Shown: piece by piece, positions 23,254 through 34,174 of the stretch
Layout: the number at the start of each line of letters is the position of its first letter
Numbering within the stretch: the first letter of the stretch is position 1
Source: an uncultured Erythrobacter sp.
Lineage (GTDB): Bacteria > Pseudomonadota > Alphaproteobacteria > Sphingomonadales > Sphingomonadaceae
Reading direction: 5' to 3'
DNA: 64,000 nucleotides
Assembly: GCA_947498065.1 (NCBI GenBank)
Contig: CANMIS010000003.1
Coordinates: 248,001-312,000 of the forward strand
Program-made: the position numbers and the translations under genes
The notes under the pieces: model-generated
The model's database searches: none
Told to the model about the DNA's origin: nothing
Seen by the model: only the letters and a program-made list of their open reading frames with translations

Positions 23254-24435
23254 ATGGCCGACACCGCATCTTCTCGCGCGCAACCCACCGGCGCGACGGG
23301 AGTCCTTGTTTTGGCCGATGGTTCGGTGATCTGGGGACGCGGCTTTGGTGCCGCCGGTGAAAACGTGGGCGAGGTCTGCTTCAACACGGCGATGACTGGC
23401 TATCAAGAGGTGATGACCGACCCCAGCTATGCGGCGCAGATCGTGACGTTCACTTTTCCGCATATCGGCAATGTCGGCACCAATGGCGAAGACATTGAAA
23501 GCCAGGTGGAGAGCGCAGTTGGCTGCGTCGTGCGCGAGGATGTGACAGAGCCATCAAACTTCCGCTCCGCTGAACGCTTTACCGAATGGATGACGGCCAA
23601 TGGCAAGATTGGGCTGGCCGGGGTTGATACCCGCGCGCTGACCCGCCGCATCCGCCTGTCCGGCGCGCCCAATGCCGTGATCGCGCATTCACCCAGCGGC
23701 ACATTCGACATTCCCGAATTGATCAAGCGCGCGCAGGATTGGGCCGGGCTAGAGGGCATGGACCTCGCCAGCCGCGTTTCGCGTGACGCTCAGGAAAGCT
23801 GGGAAGGCGGATATTGGCGCTTAGGCCATGGCTATGGCCGCGCGGCGTTTGACGCGACCCCGCATGTGGTCGCGATCGATTACGGGGCAAAGGACAACAT
23901 CTTCCGCAATCTCGTGCGAGCCGGCGCGAAAGTGACCGTGGTGCCCGCACAGACCTCGCTGGTGGATATTCTGGCGCTGTCCCCAGACGGTGTGTTCCTG
24001 TCGAACGGACCAGGCGATCCGGCGGCAACGGGCGAGTTTGCGGTGCCAGTGATCAAGGCTCTGCTGGAGCGTGACATGCCGCTGTTCGGCATTTGCTTAG
24101 GTCACCAGATGCTGGCACTGGCCGCGGGCGCGAAAACGGTGAAAATGCACCAGGGCCACCGCGGCGCAAACCACCCGGTTCAGCGGGTTGGCGAGGGCTG
24201 GGGCGAGACGCTCGAGCTGGTCGAGATCACCAGCATGAACCACGGTTTTGCCGTTGATGCCGATAGCCTGCCAGATACCCTTGAGCAGACGCACGTATCG
24301 CTGTTCGATGGCTCCAACTGCGGGATCGCGGTGAAGGGCAAAAACGCGTTCGGCGTGCAATATCACCCAGAGGCCTCGCCGGGCCCGCAAGACAGCTTCT
24401 ACCTGTTTGAGAAATTTGTCGGAGGGTTGGGGTGA
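23254..24435 (+). CDS. carA: Carbamoyl-phosphate synthase small subunit
   Basis: CarA hydrolyses glutamine and passes ammonia to CarB for carbamoyl phosphate, used in arginine and pyrimidine synthesis. It has the N-terminal CPSase domain (GEVCFNTAMTGYQEVMTDPS) and a C-terminal class I amidotransferase domain with the nucleophile Cys in LFGICLGHQMLALAAGA and the His-Glu pair in VQYHPEASPGP. The length of 393 residues is standard. Unusually, three small exported-protein genes separate it from carB; the first overlaps its stop. Confidence 0.97.
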   Translation: MADTASSRAQPTGATGVLVLADGSVIWGRGFGAAGENVGEVCFNTAMTGYQEVMTDPSYAAQIVTFTFPHIGNVGTNGEDIESQVESAVGCVVREDVTEPSNFRSAERFTEWMTANGKIGLAGVDTRALTRRIRLSGAPNAVIAHSPSGTFDIPELIKRAQDWAGLEGMDLASRVSRDAQESWEGGYWRLGHGYGRAAFDATPHVVAIDYGAKDNIFRNLVRAGAKVTVVPAQTSLVDILALSPDGVFLSNGPGDPAATGEFAVPVIKALLERDMPLFGICLGHQMLALAAGAKTVKMHQGHRGANHPVQRVGEGWGETLELVEITSMNHGFAVDADSLPDTLEQTHVSLFDGSNCGIAVKGKNAFGVQYHPEASPGPQDSFYLFEKFVGGLG

Positions 24436-24752
24436 TGCTCCGCGCAATCACTGGCAGCTTAGCCGTGCTCGCTCTCGCGGCTTGCTCCAACCCGGCCAGC
24501 GACCTCGCGCATCAGGGCGAGGAGCAACCGCTCAATCGCGCGCAATATGATTATGTTATCGCCGAATGCGGGCTTGAAGATGCCAGCTTTGGCACCGACA
24601 GCTTTGGCCGCTCGCAAATCGTGCTCAGCAGTCTGCGCGATAATGATGCGATGGTGAACATGATTGTCTGCGTGAAGGGCCAGTTCAAAGAGCTCAACGC
24701 AGAGGCAACGATCAAACTGCCCGACGGACAGATGCAGGTGCCATCCTTCTGA
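24435..24752 (+). CDS. Small putative lipoprotein of unknown function
   Basis: The 105-residue product has a lipoprotein signal, LAVLALAAC, with the lipidated Cys near residue 17, followed by a short soluble domain with two further cysteines (AECGLED and MIVCVKGQF). I recognise no family. The ATG at 24435 overlaps the carA stop as TGATG, and its own stop overlaps the next gene in the same manner, so it belongs to the carA transcript. Confidence 0.72.
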   Translation: MLRAITGSLAVLALAACSNPASDLAHQGEEQPLNRAQYDYVIAECGLEDASFGTDSFGRSQIVLSSLRDNDAMVNMIVCVKGQFKELNAEATIKLPDGQMQVPSF

Positions 24753-25261
24753 TGCGCCATGCGCGCGCCTTTCTTGCCGCGATGGCGATGCTGCCCCTTG
24801 CAGCGTGCGAAAATCCATTCGCAGACAAAGACTGGCGTGAGGTTGAAGAGACCGCTGAGGAATGCGCCGCGCGCCTGTCTGGCAAGCTGGAAGTGAAGCA
24901 ATTGCTCGAGGCGGCCGAGGGGCAGGTGGTCCCGACCTATGCTTTCGACATCACGAAGATGGAGCTGATGGCGATCAATGAGATGATCGTTCCAGCATCC
25001 GGGGATTCGCGTGGCTCGCTGCGGACGTCTGCGTTTGGCGCGACTGCGCCGCCTGTCGCCGCCTTTATGGAGCTGAGCGTGACGGAAGATGGCGCGTTTT
25101 ATTTCGGCGAAGATCCCTCGCTCTACCGCGTGCGCGGTAAGGCGCTGCTGGGTGATCAGGTGCTGGCCACCGGATGCGCCATGCAAAAGCCGGGAATGCG
25201 GCTGATCAGTTTCAAGCTTCAGAACTCAAGCGGCGGTAGCGCCGATGGCGGGGGCGTCTGA
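24752..25261 (+). CDS. Small putative lipoprotein of unknown function
   Basis: This 169-residue protein has the lipobox MLPLAAC with Cys near residue 19, then a soluble region containing EECAARLSGKLEVKQLLEAA and a Cys pair (Cys near 37 and near 148) that could form a disulfide. A segment PGMRLISFKLQNSSGGSADG ends it. No family is recognised. Its ATG overlaps the preceding stop (TGATG) and its stop is three bases before the next gene. Confidence 0.72.
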   Translation: MRHARAFLAAMAMLPLAACENPFADKDWREVEETAEECAARLSGKLEVKQLLEAAEGQVVPTYAFDITKMELMAINEMIVPASGDSRGSLRTSAFGATAPPVAAFMELSVTEDGAFYFGEDPSLYRVRGKALLGDQVLATGCAMQKPGMRLISFKLQNSSGGSADGGGV

Positions 25262-25264
25262 CTT

Positions 25265-25672
25265 ATGGTTAGTCACACGAAGCTCCTGCTCTCCTGCACC
25301 TACGCAGCATTGTTCGTCAGCAGTTCAGCCTGCGCCGCGCCGGCGAAGCAGGAGCAATATCTGATCGAAGACTATGACGCGGCGAAGCATGATGATGCTA
25401 TCCCGGCCACCGCGCGTTATCAGATCGAAATTCACTCTGGCGGGGGCATTCCCGGAACAGCGGGTGCGGACCAATATTACCGCGAGCCGAAGAAAGTGCT
25501 CCAGGCGATTGTTGATCAGTGCCAGCTTGGCCGGACGATCTATTCGCAAGCGACCGATGGCGTTTCACTGCTCACGATAGTCGACCCAAAACTCTCTGAA
25601 GAGAAAGTCGCCTGTATCCGCTCAGCCGAAGATGTCGGCCTACGCCTAAGAGATTGGGGCACCAACGGATGA
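25265..25672 (+). CDS. Small exported protein of unknown function
   Basis: The 135-residue product begins with a signal peptide or lipoprotein-like signal (LLLSCTYAALFVSSSACAAP). The mature part has EQYLIEDYDAAKHDDAIPAT and a Cys pair (near 89 and 118). The cleavage type is unclear because of the Ser-Ala-Cys-Ala region. It is the third of three small secreted-protein genes between carA and carB, with 56 bases before carB. It has no recognised domain. Confidence 0.68.
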   Translation: MVSHTKLLLSCTYAALFVSSSACAAPAKQEQYLIEDYDAAKHDDAIPATARYQIEIHSGGGIPGTAGADQYYREPKKVLQAIVDQCQLGRTIYSQATDGVSLLTIVDPKLSEEKVACIRSAEDVGLRLRDWGTNG

Positions 25673-25728
25673 TCACCGCCGCCATGCCTCTCACCTACCA
25701 CAACCATCCTTTTAAGGGTCACGCCTAG

Positions 25729-28700
25729 ATGCCCAAACGCAGCGACATATCCTCCATCCTCGTCATTGGTGCAGGGCCGATCATCATCGGCCAGGCGTGC
25801 GAGTTCGATTACTCGGGCACTCAGGCGATTAAGGCGCTGAAAGAGGAAGGGTACCGGGTCATTCTGGTCAATTCCAATCCAGCCACGATCATGACCGATC
25901 CGGAATTCGCCGACCGCACCTATGTGGAGCCGATCACGCCAGAGATCGTCACTAAGATCATCGAGAAAGAGCGCGCAGCGCATCCTGATGAGAAAATGGC
26001 CTTGCTGCCGACGATGGGCGGGCAAACCGCGCTTAACTGCGCGCTCGCGCTGGATGCGGATGGCACGTTGGAGAAATTCGGCGTTGAGATGATCGGAGCG
26101 AAGGCAGACGCGATCGATAAGGCGGAGAACCGCCAGCGGTTCCGCGATGCGATGGATTCCATCGGCCTTGAAAGCGCGCGCAGCGGCGTCGCCAACACGC
26201 TGGAGGAAGCGCGCGAAATTCTGGAGCGCACTGGCCTGCCATCCATCATCCGGCCCAGCTTTACGCTTGGCGGCACGGGCGGGGGCATCGCCTATAACAA
26301 GGCGGAGTTTGACAAGATCGTCTCCGAAGGGCTCGACGCATCGCCCACCACCGAGGTTTTGATCGAGGAATCGCTGCTCGGCTGGAAAGAATATGAGATG
26401 GAGGTCGTGCGCGACCGCAAGGACAATTGCATCATCATCTGCTCGATTGAGAATGTCGATGCGATGGGCGTGCACACTGGCGACAGCATCACGGTCGCCC
26501 CGGCGCTGACGCTGACCGACAAAGAATACCAGATTATGCGCACCGCCAGCCTCAATGTGCTGCGCGAGATTGGCGTGGAAACCGGCGGGTCGAACGTGCA
26601 ATTTGCGGTCAATCCCAAGGATGGCCGCCTGATCGTGATCGAGATGAACCCGCGCGTGTCGCGCTCATCCGCGCTGGCTTCCAAAGCCACTGGCTTCCCA
26701 ATCGCGCGCGTCGCGGCGAAACTGGCGGTGGGATACACGCTGGACGAGATCACCAATGAGATCACCGGGGCGACCCCGGCCAGCTTTGAACCGACGATTG
26801 ACTATGTCGTCACCAAAATCCCGCGCTTTGCGTTTGAGAAATTCAAAGGGGCAGAGGCGAAGCTATCGACCGCGATGAAGTCCGTCGGCGAAGTGATGGC
26901 GATTGGCCGCAACTTCCAGGAATCCATGCAAAAGGCGCTGCGCGGTCTGGAAACCGGGCTCGACGGGTTCAATCGCGTCCGCGAGCTGGAAGGGGTGAGC
27001 CGCGATGTCGTCACCGCCGCGCTCAGCCAGCGCACACCGGACCGTCTGCTGAATGTTGCACAGGCGATGCGCGAGGGCATGACGCCCGAAGAAATTCAGC
27101 CGATCACCGGCTATGACATGTGGTTCCTGCGCCAGATTGAGGCGATTGTCGCGGCAGAGAATGGCATCGCTCAGAACGGCTTGCCGCAAGATGCGGACGG
27201 GCTGCGCGCGCTCAAAGCCATGGGCTTTTCCGACAAGCGGCTGGCGACTTTGGCGGTGCGTTCCGTCGGGGTTGCGGGCGGTATGGCAGAGACGCAGGCT
27301 AAGCGCAGCGGGCTGCTGCATGATGCGCTGCACGCGATGGCCGGGGCAACCAGCGAAGACGAGGTGCGCGCGCTGCGTGAGCGGCTGGGCGTGCGCCCCG
27401 TATTTAAGCGGATCGATAGCTGCGCCGCCGAGTTTGAGGCGATAACGCCCTATATGTACTCGACCTATGAGGCGCCGACGTTCGGCGAGCCGGAGTGCGA
27501 GGCGGACCCATCGGATCGCAAAAAAATCGTTATTCTGGGCGGCGGTCCGAACCGCATCGGGCAGGGGATCGAGTTCGACTATTGCTGCGTCCACGCCTGT
27601 TTCGCGCTGGAAGAGGTCGGGTTTGAGACCATCATGGTCAATTGCAATCCAGAGACCGTCTCGACCGATTACGACACATCGGACCGGCTTTATTTTGAGC
27701 CGCTGACAGCGGAAGATGTGCTGGAGATTTTGCGGGTCGAGCAATCCACCGGAGAACTGGTCGGCGTGATCGTGCAATTCGGCGGGCAAACCCCGCTGAA
27801 GCTTGCTCAGGCGCTGGAAGATGCAGGTATTCCGATCCTGGGCACATCGCCTGATGCGATTGACCTGGCGGAAGATCGCGAGCGCTTTGCCAAGCTGGTC
27901 AACAAGCTCAACCTGAAGCAGCCAGCCAATGGCATTGCGCGCAGCCGCGATGAAGCCGCCGCCGTCGCTGCGCATATCGGCTATCCCGTGCTGCTGAGGC
28001 CATCCTATGTGTTGGGCGGACGGGCGATGGAAATCGTCGATTCCGAGGCGCAGCTTGATGATTACATCAATACTGCTGTGAATGTGTCCGGTGAGAGCCC
28101 CGTGCTGATCGACCAATATCTGCGCGATGCGATCGAATGCGATGTCGATGCTTTGTGCGATGGCGATGAAGTTCGCGTCGCCGCCGTGATGCAGCATATC
28201 GAAGAGGCTGGCGTACATTCCGGCGACAGCGCCTGCACCTTGCCGCCATACTCACTGCCGCCAGAAACCATTGCTGAAATGGAGCGCCAGGCAGAGGCTC
28301 TGGCATTTGCCCTTGGCGTGCGCGGCCTGATGAACATTCAATTCGCGGTAAAGGAAGAGGGCGACAAGCAGGTCGTTTATCTGATCGAGGTGAACCCGCG
28401 AGCGAGCCGGACCGTGCCGTTTGTCGCCAAAGCCATCGGTCAACCGGTCGCCAAGATCGCCGCGCGGGTGATGGCGGGCGAGAAACTGGCGGACTTCCCG
28501 GCCTTCCGCCGCGATCTGCCCTATATGGCGATCAAAGAGGCAGTGTTCCCGTTCGCTCGCTTCCCCGGCGCCGATCCGATCCTGACCCCGGAAATGAAAT
28601 CAACCGGCGAAGTGATGGGCATCGATACCAATTTCGAGGCCGCCTTCCTCAAATCGCAGCTGGGCGCAGGCATGACCCTGCCACGCGAAGGCACTGTGTT

Positions 28701-29082
28701 TGTCTCGGTAAAGAACAGCGACAAGAGCGTGATCGTGCCTGCCGTGCGCGGCATGATCGAGAAGGGCTTCAAAGTGGTCGCGACCGGCGGCACTCAGACC
28801 TATCTGGCCGAGCAGGGCCTTGCGGTTGAGAAGGTCAACAAAGTTGCAGAAGGCCAGCCGCATATTGTCGACAAAATCATCGATGGTGAGATCGCGCTCA
28901 TCTTCAACACCACCGAGGGTTGGCAATCGCTGCGGGACTCCAAATCGATCCGCGCAACGGCTTTGGAAAAGAAAGTTCCGTACTACACAACGGCCACCGC
29001 ATCGAAGGCTGCAGCGGCGGCAATTGGCGCTGTAAAGCCAAGCCAGCTTGAAGTCCGCGCATTGCAGGACTATTATAGCTGA
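25729..29082 (+). CDS. carB: Carbamoyl-phosphate synthase large subunit
   Basis: CarB makes carbamoyl phosphate from bicarbonate, ammonia and two ATP. The 1117-residue protein shows two homologous ATP-grasp halves ([20 protein letters not shown] near residue 10 and [20 protein letters not shown] near 605), the ATP-grasp block [16 protein letters not shown] with its counterpart [14 protein letters not shown], and a C-terminal allosteric MGS-like domain ([20 protein letters not shown]). The length is about 45 residues above the E. coli protein; the extra is in the middle and around the inter-half joint. Confidence 0.98.
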   Translation: MPKRSDISSILVIGAGPIIIGQACEFDYSGTQAIKALKEEGYRVILVNSNPATIMTDPEFADRTYVEPITPEIVTKIIEKERAAHPDEKMALLPTMGGQTALNCALALDADGTLEKFGVEMIGAKADAIDKAENRQRFRDAMDSIGLESARSGVANTLEEAREILERTGLPSIIRPSFTLGGTGGGIAYNKAEFDKIVSEGLDASPTTEVLIEESLLGWKEYEMEVVRDRKDNCIIICSIENVDAMGVHTGDSITVAPALTLTDKEYQIMRTASLNVLREIGVETGGSNVQFAVNPKDGRLIVIEMNPRVSRSSALASKATGFPIARVAAKLAVGYTLDEITNEITGATPASFEPTIDYVVTKIPRFAFEKFKGAEAKLSTAMKSVGEVMAIGRNFQESMQKALRGLETGLDGFNRVRELEGVSRDVVTAALSQRTPDRLLNVAQAMREGMTPEEIQPITGYDMWFLRQIEAIVAAENGIAQNGLPQDADGLRALKAMGFSDKRLATLAVRSVGVAGGMAETQAKRSGLLHDALHAMAGATSEDEVRALRERLGVRPVFKRIDSCAAEFEAITPYMYSTYEAPTFGEPECEADPSDRKKIVILGGGPNRIGQGIEFDYCCVHACFALEEVGFETIMVNCNPETVSTDYDTSDRLYFEPLTAEDVLEILRVEQSTGELVGVIVQFGGQTPLKLAQALEDAGIPILGTSPDAIDLAEDRERFAKLVNKLNLKQPANGIARSRDEAAAVAAHIGYPVLLRPSYVLGGRAMEIVDSEAQLDDYINTAVNVSGESPVLIDQYLRDAIECDVDALCDGDEVRVAAVMQHIEEAGVHSGDSACTLPPYSLPPETIAEMERQAEALAFALGVRGLMNIQFAVKEEGDKQVVYLIEVNPRASRTVPFVAKAIGQPVAKIAARVMAGEKLADFPAFRRDLPYMAIKEAVFPFARFPGADPILTPEMKSTGEVMGIDTNFEAAFLKSQLGAGMTLPREGTVFVSVKNSDKSVIVPAVRGMIEKGFKVVATGGTQTYLAEQGLAVEKVNKVAEGQPHIVDKIIDGEIALIFNTTEGWQSLRDSKSIRATALEKKVPYYTTATASKAAAAAIGAVKPSQLEVRALQDYYS

Positions 29083-29195
29083 GTAATACAGCGAAGTTTC
29101 CCGACATTTCGATGCAATCTCGCCGCCTCGGCAGAAGCGGTGATGCATGAAATGACCCATAATTTCGGGCGCTTACGCCAATAGAAAGAGACGGA

Positions 29196-29672
29196 ATGGC
29201 GACGATGGAAAAAGTTCCAATGCTGGCTGAGGGCTATGAGCGGCTAACCACCGATCTGAAGGCATTGCGTGATGAACGCCCAAAAATTGTTGATGCGATC
29301 GAGGAAGCTCGCGCGCATGGCGATCTTTCGGAGAATGCCGAATATCACGCTGCGAAAGAGCGCCAGGGCCAGGTTGAAGCCATGATCGGCGACATCGAGA
29401 GCAAGGTCAGCCGCGCGCAGATTATCGACCCATCGACTCTGACCGGCGACAAAATTGTGTTCGGCGCGACCGTCACTTTGCTCGACGATGATGACAAGCC
29501 GATCAAGTATCAGATCGTGGGTGAGACCGAGGCTGATGCCGCTGCGGGTCGCATTTCGTTCAGCTCGCCATTGGCGCGCGCTCTCATCGGTAAGCAGGTC
29601 GAAGACGAGATCGAAGTGACGGTGCCGTCTGGCGACAAGTTCTACCTCGTGAACAAGATCGAATTTATCTAA
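29196..29672 (+). CDS. greA: Transcription elongation factor GreA
   Basis: GreA rescues stalled RNA polymerase by stimulating cleavage of the backtracked transcript. It has the N-terminal coiled coil ([20 protein letters not shown] and [24 protein letters not shown] residues with the conserved acidic Asp-Leu-Ser-Glu-Asn tip) and a C-terminal FKBP-like domain ([20 protein letters not shown]). The length of 158 residues is standard. It follows carB by 113 bases; that carAB-greA order is common in alphaproteobacteria. Confidence 0.97.
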   Translation: MATMEKVPMLAEGYERLTTDLKALRDERPKIVDAIEEARAHGDLSENAEYHAAKERQGQVEAMIGDIESKVSRAQIIDPSTLTGDKIVFGATVTLLDDDDKPIKYQIVGETEADAAAGRISFSSPLARALIGKQVEDEIEVTVPSGDKFYLVNKIEFI

Positions 29673-29692
29673 ATTTTGCAGGCGAAGCTGCT

Positions 29693-30181
29693 CTAGTCGA
29701 GCGGTTTTTCCATCGCGAAATTGTGGATCGGCACGCCGTCTATTTCAAAGTCACGGCGATGCTGAACCACGTAACCTGCGCGCTCAAACGCGGCGCGGGC
29801 CAGTTCGCTCGCCTCGGTAAAGAGCCGGAAGGTGCCGTGCTCGCGCGCGTGCACTTCCGCCGCGCTCAGAACCTTCTCCGCCAGCCCGCGCCGCGTGTGG
29901 TCCGGGTGGCAATAAAGGTGATCGAGGTGGCCGCCGTCCTCCGCTGAAATCTCAAGCAGCGAATAGGTCTGAGCCACATCATCTGTGTCAGCAGCGATGA
30001 AGATCGCAGCGCCCGCCGCCACGCGTTCGCGAAACCGTTCGCCGCCCGGCACGCGGGCAGCCCAAGCGTCTATCTGCTCCGGCGAATAGCCGCGAGGGCC
30101 AATCGCGAGGATCGCAGCCTGCATGATATCTGCGAGCCGATCCGCATCGGCATCGCGGTAAGGACGGATGATGTATTCCAC
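29693..30181 (-). CDS. GNAT family N-acetyltransferase
   Basis: The 162-residue protein has the acetyl-CoA-binding motif of the family (LYCHPDHTRRGLAEKVLSAA near residue 90-110) and the typical N-terminus EYIIRPYRDADADRLADIMQ and C-terminal AAFERAGYVVQHRRDFEIDG. Its substrate is unknown. It starts with GTG, preceded by GAGG. The gene converges on greA with about 20 bases between the stops. Confidence 0.85.
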   Translation of the reverse strand: MEYIIRPYRDADADRLADIMQAAILAIGPRGYSPEQIDAWAARVPGGERFRERVAAGAAIFIAADTDDVAQTYSLLEISAEDGGHLDHLYCHPDHTRRGLAEKVLSAAEVHAREHGTFRLFTEASELARAAFERAGYVVQHRRDFEIDGVPIHNFAMEKPLD

Positions 30182-30211
30182 CGCGCTTGAACCTCGCTCT
30201 TGCGAGGGCGT

Positions 30212-30442
30212 TTAGGCGTCGGGCGTGAGCAAGTGGTGGATGTGCACCACCACATATTTCATCTCAGCATCATCGACGGTGCGCTGGGCCTGGGCGCGCC
30301 ATGCCTCTTCAGCGGCGTCATAGCTGCTGAACACGCCGACAACGTGGATGCTTTCCGGATCAGCGAACTCGATCCCGCGAGGGTCGGTCACGCGGCCACC
30401 CATGACGAGGTGGAGCTTCTGGGTTGGAGTGGTTTCTTCCAT
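30212..30442 (-). CDS. DUF4170 family small protein
   Basis: This 76-residue protein matches DUF4170: KLHLVMGGRVTDPRGIEFAD, VGVFSSYDAAEEAWRAQAQR and KYVVVHIHHLL. The family is widespread in alphaproteobacteria and its function is unknown; a role in an envelope- or stress-related process has only been guessed. It lies 30 bases before the GNAT gene on the same strand. Confidence 0.88.
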   Translation of the reverse strand: MEETTPTQKLHLVMGGRVTDPRGIEFADPESIHVVGVFSSYDAAEEAWRAQAQRTVDDAEMKYVVVHIHHLLTPDA

Positions 30443-30544
30443 GTTTGGCGCCTTTCCTTGGGGAGCAAGAATATCTCCGCGCGCCTTAAAGCAAGCGTGG
30501 CTGGGCGCAAGTCCTGCGCATTAACACCTGGAGCGATGTGGCGC

Positions 30545-31108
30545 TCAGCGGGTGACACGGCCCTTGATGTCGCGCACCGCGCGCTCTGCCTTACGCGTCG
30601 CACGGCGAGAGATCGCCCGCGTCGTATCGCTTGCGCTGCCCACCACATGACCAGCATCGCGTTTCAGCTCGCGGGCTTTGGCGGTGCCAGCATCGCTCAG
30701 GTCTTCGATTGCATCCTGGCCGCTTTGGGCGGCATCCATCGCGCTATCGATCGCCTTGATACCGTACGCGATCACCGCGTCGCCGATCAGCGAGAGTACC
30801 TCATTGCTGCGTTTCTTGGCACCAGTGAGAGAGGCGGTTTTGACGCTCTCTACGCCTTTCTTCGCGCCGCTGACTGCACCCTTGGCGGCCTTACCAGCCA
30901 CGCGGCGGCCCGGCTTGGTCATCATGCCAATCGCGAGACCTGCTGCGACCGCGCCGCCAATCGCCACGGCGGGGTTTTTCTTGATGAACTCACCTGCCGC
31001 GCTCGCCGCCTCCGCCGCATCATCGCCGATAGTCCGCTTTGCATTGCGGCGCTCGCTGGCTTCGATTTTGGCGCGCAGCTCGTCGCGCTTGTCGGCTGTG
31101 TCAGTCAT
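30545..31108 (-). CDS. YqjD/DUF883-like membrane-associated protein
   Basis: The 187-residue protein has an N-terminal charged helix, a glycine-zipper hydrophobic segment (EFIKKNPAVAIGGAVAAGLA, then GMMTKPGRR, near residues 40-70) and a long basic, Ala/Lys/Arg-rich tail (KRDAGHVVGSASDTTRAISR). The FIKKNP...VAIGGAVAAGLAIGM pattern is like the C-terminal anchor of DUF883 proteins such as YqjD, which associates with ribosomes and the membrane. It overlaps the preceding gene by eight bases. It closes a four-gene cluster of similar proteins. Confidence 0.65.
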   Translation of the reverse strand: MTDTADKRDELRAKIEASERRNAKRTIGDDAAEAASAAGEFIKKNPAVAIGGAVAAGLAIGMMTKPGRRVAGKAAKGAVSGAKKGVESVKTASLTGAKKRSNEVLSLIGDAVIAYGIKAIDSAMDAAQSGQDAIEDLSDAGTAKARELKRDAGHVVGSASDTTRAISRRATRKAERAVRDIKGRVTR

Positions 31109-31526
31109 TGTCGTCTCCGGGTATCGTCTCGCTAGGCGCATCCTCGGGGGTATGGGCTACGTCCTCTGCGGCTATCTCAATCTCGGCGATTTCCTCGCCA
31201 TCATGCAATGTCTCTTCCTCAGTCTCTTCACCGTCTTCGCCAGCTCCGATCAGCTCCAGGCCTAACCCTTCGAGGATGGGCCCGCGCGCAAACCAAAGGG
31301 CGATTGCACCAAACAGCGCCGCGACAATCCCGCGATTGTCGCTCGCTGCCTCGCCAGCATCGCCCAGTGCGTCTTTCGCGCCAGTGCCGATGCGGCGGAC
31401 GGTTCGCTCTGCTAATCCCTTGCCGGACAGGCCGGTCTTGAGGTGGGTGATATCATCCTTGAGCGCGGCGAGGGCGGCGTTGCGCAGCTCGCGGTCTTCA
31501 AGGAATTGCTTGTCCAGCTTGCTCAT
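31101..31526 (-). CDS. Small membrane protein of unknown function (DUF3618-like)
   Basis: This 141-residue protein begins MSKLDKQFLEDRELRNAALA, continues DDITHLKTGLSGKGLAERTV, and carries one membrane segment (GIVAALFGAIALWFARGPIL near 68-88) and an acidic tail (GEDGEETEEETLHDGEEIAE). The pattern of an N-terminal amphipathic helix followed by a single helix is that of DUF3618-type proteins. The match is loose. It overlaps the YqjE-like gene by four bases and the YqjD-like gene by eight. Confidence 0.6.
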   Translation of the reverse strand: MSKLDKQFLEDRELRNAALAALKDDITHLKTGLSGKGLAERTVRRIGTGAKDALGDAGEAASDNRGIVAALFGAIALWFARGPILEGLGLELIGAGEDGEETEEETLHDGEEIAEIEIAAEDVAHTPEDAPSETIPGDDND

Positions 31527-32008
31527 GCCTCGTCATCGCCTTTGAACAACGCGACTAGACCCAGAGCATTGCCGCGGACCAGCAGCAGAAGGCCGATCAC
31601 GCCGAGCAGCAGGACACCGACGACGATACCAATCGCGCCCCAGATCGTGACCAAAGGCTCCAGCGCAATCACCATGCCGACCGCCAAAGCGATGAACATC
31701 AAATGCAGCAGGATAAGCGCCAGGATCGCAAAGACGAGCGCGCCGCCGACCTTGCGACCGGCTAGGCCTGCGCGCCGCTTCTGAAACGCTAGCTCTGCCT
31801 CAGCATAGGTGCGGCCATCATCGATCAGCGCAGCAATCTCTTCGGTTAGAGATTCGCTGAATTCATCGTCATCTGTGTTGTCGGGCAGGGGGGCGTCAGC
31901 GTCACCAGGCATAGCCTCGCTTTCCACCGGGCTCAGGCCCGCCGGCGCAGCATCTGGGTGAGAACTTGCATCCTCTCCCAGACGGTCTGGCTGTTCCTCA
32001 TCACGCAT
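31523..32008 (-). CDS. YqjE-like protein (phage holin superfamily III)
   Basis: The first 70 of its 161 residues are acidic and disordered; the rest has two hydrophobic helices (ALVFAILALILLHLMFIALA, then VGVLLLGVIGLLLLV) with the YqjE/holin-superfamily-III layout. YqjE proteins accompany YqjD in enterobacteria and are thought to be inner-membrane proteins. A YqjD-like gene lies upstream and another downstream here. No phage genes are nearby, so the holin label is a family name only. Confidence 0.75.
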   Translation of the reverse strand: MRDEEQPDRLGEDASSHPDAAPAGLSPVESEAMPGDADAPLPDNTDDDEFSESLTEEIAALIDDGRTYAEAELAFQKRRAGLAGRKVGGALVFAILALILLHLMFIALAVGMVIALEPLVTIWGAIGIVVGVLLLGVIGLLLLVRGNALGLVALFKGDDEA

Positions 32009-32031
32009 GCACAGCCCCTTGCAAGCGCAGA

Positions 32032-32679
32032 TTAATCGTTAGAGCCACGGAACATGCGCGCGATCAGGAAGCCTGCGACGGCGGCCAGACCAACGGCAAC
32101 GCCGGGGCTTTTGCGGACCATTTCGCGGGCATCTTCGCCCAGCTCGTCGACGCTCTTCGCGTCGAGTTTTGCCGATGCTTCTACCAGGGTGCGCGAGGCC
32201 TTGCGGGCGTAATCGCCATATTGCTCGCCAAAACGCTCGTCGATTTGAGCAGCCGTATCGCCAACAACGCGGCCAACTGATGCGATTGCGTCGCTGGTTG
32301 CGGCCTTGCCATCGGTGGCCAGTTCGCTCGCCTTGGTTTTGGCTTGATCGCCATAAGCTTTGGCGTCTGCCACCAAATCGTCACTCTTATTCATTGCATT
32401 CTCCCGGTAAGATCCAGCGCGTGTCTCAGCCTCAGCGCGCAGTGCGGCTGCGCCTGCTTTGGCCTCTTCTAGCGCTGCGTTAAAGCGGCTTTTCGCCTCA
32501 GTACGGTGCTCGCTGCCAGTTTCAACCGGCACGGCAGGCATTTTCTCAGCTGATTTCGCGGTCGCGCCCGTTTTCTTCGGTGCCGCCTTCTTGGCAGTGG
32601 CTGCCTTCTTCGCCGGAGCCTTCTTAGCCGTGGTCTTGCCGCTCTTCGCGGCGGGTTTGGATTTCTTTGCGTCAGCCAT
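32032..32679 (-). CDS. YqjD/DUF883-like protein with histone-H1-like N-terminus
   Basis: The 215-residue protein starts with a Lys/Ala-rich, disordered tract (KTTAKKAPAKKAATAKKAAP) like the tail of histone H1 or HupB. A long helical region (near 60-170) of the DUF883/apolipoprotein type follows, then a C-terminal anchor MVRKSPGVAVGLAAVAGFLI. DUF883 members bind ribosomes and the inner membrane. The basic tract suggests that it may also bind nucleic acid. The ATG at 32679 has only a distant GGAGG (15 bases). It is first in the four-gene cluster and divergent from eno. Confidence 0.72.
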   Translation of the reverse strand: MADAKKSKPAAKSGKTTAKKAPAKKAATAKKAAPKKTGATAKSAEKMPAVPVETGSEHRTEAKSRFNAALEEAKAGAAALRAEAETRAGSYRENAMNKSDDLVADAKAYGDQAKTKASELATDGKAATSDAIASVGRVVGDTAAQIDERFGEQYGDYARKASRTLVEASAKLDAKSVDELGEDAREMVRKSPGVAVGLAAVAGFLIARMFRGSND

Positions 32680-32681
32680 AG

Positions 32682-34136
<1,455 letters not shown>

Positions 34137-34174
34137 TTCTCGCAGCGGCTGGTGAGGTTGCGTGGGTGCGGTGG

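Noticed and set aside
25540-28218. Long antisense open frames over carB (for example 353 and 451 residues) and similar frames over purL, ribB, the NodB-like genes and the MaoC gene
   Set aside because: In high-GC DNA with strong third-position bias long open frames on the opposite strand are expected. Their proteins show no domain, and the sense genes are well-known enzymes.
31523-32008. Prophage remnant suggested by the holin-like name
   Set aside because: No lysis, capsid, tail or integrase gene is nearby, and the neighbours are YqjD-like envelope proteins that normally accompany YqjE.
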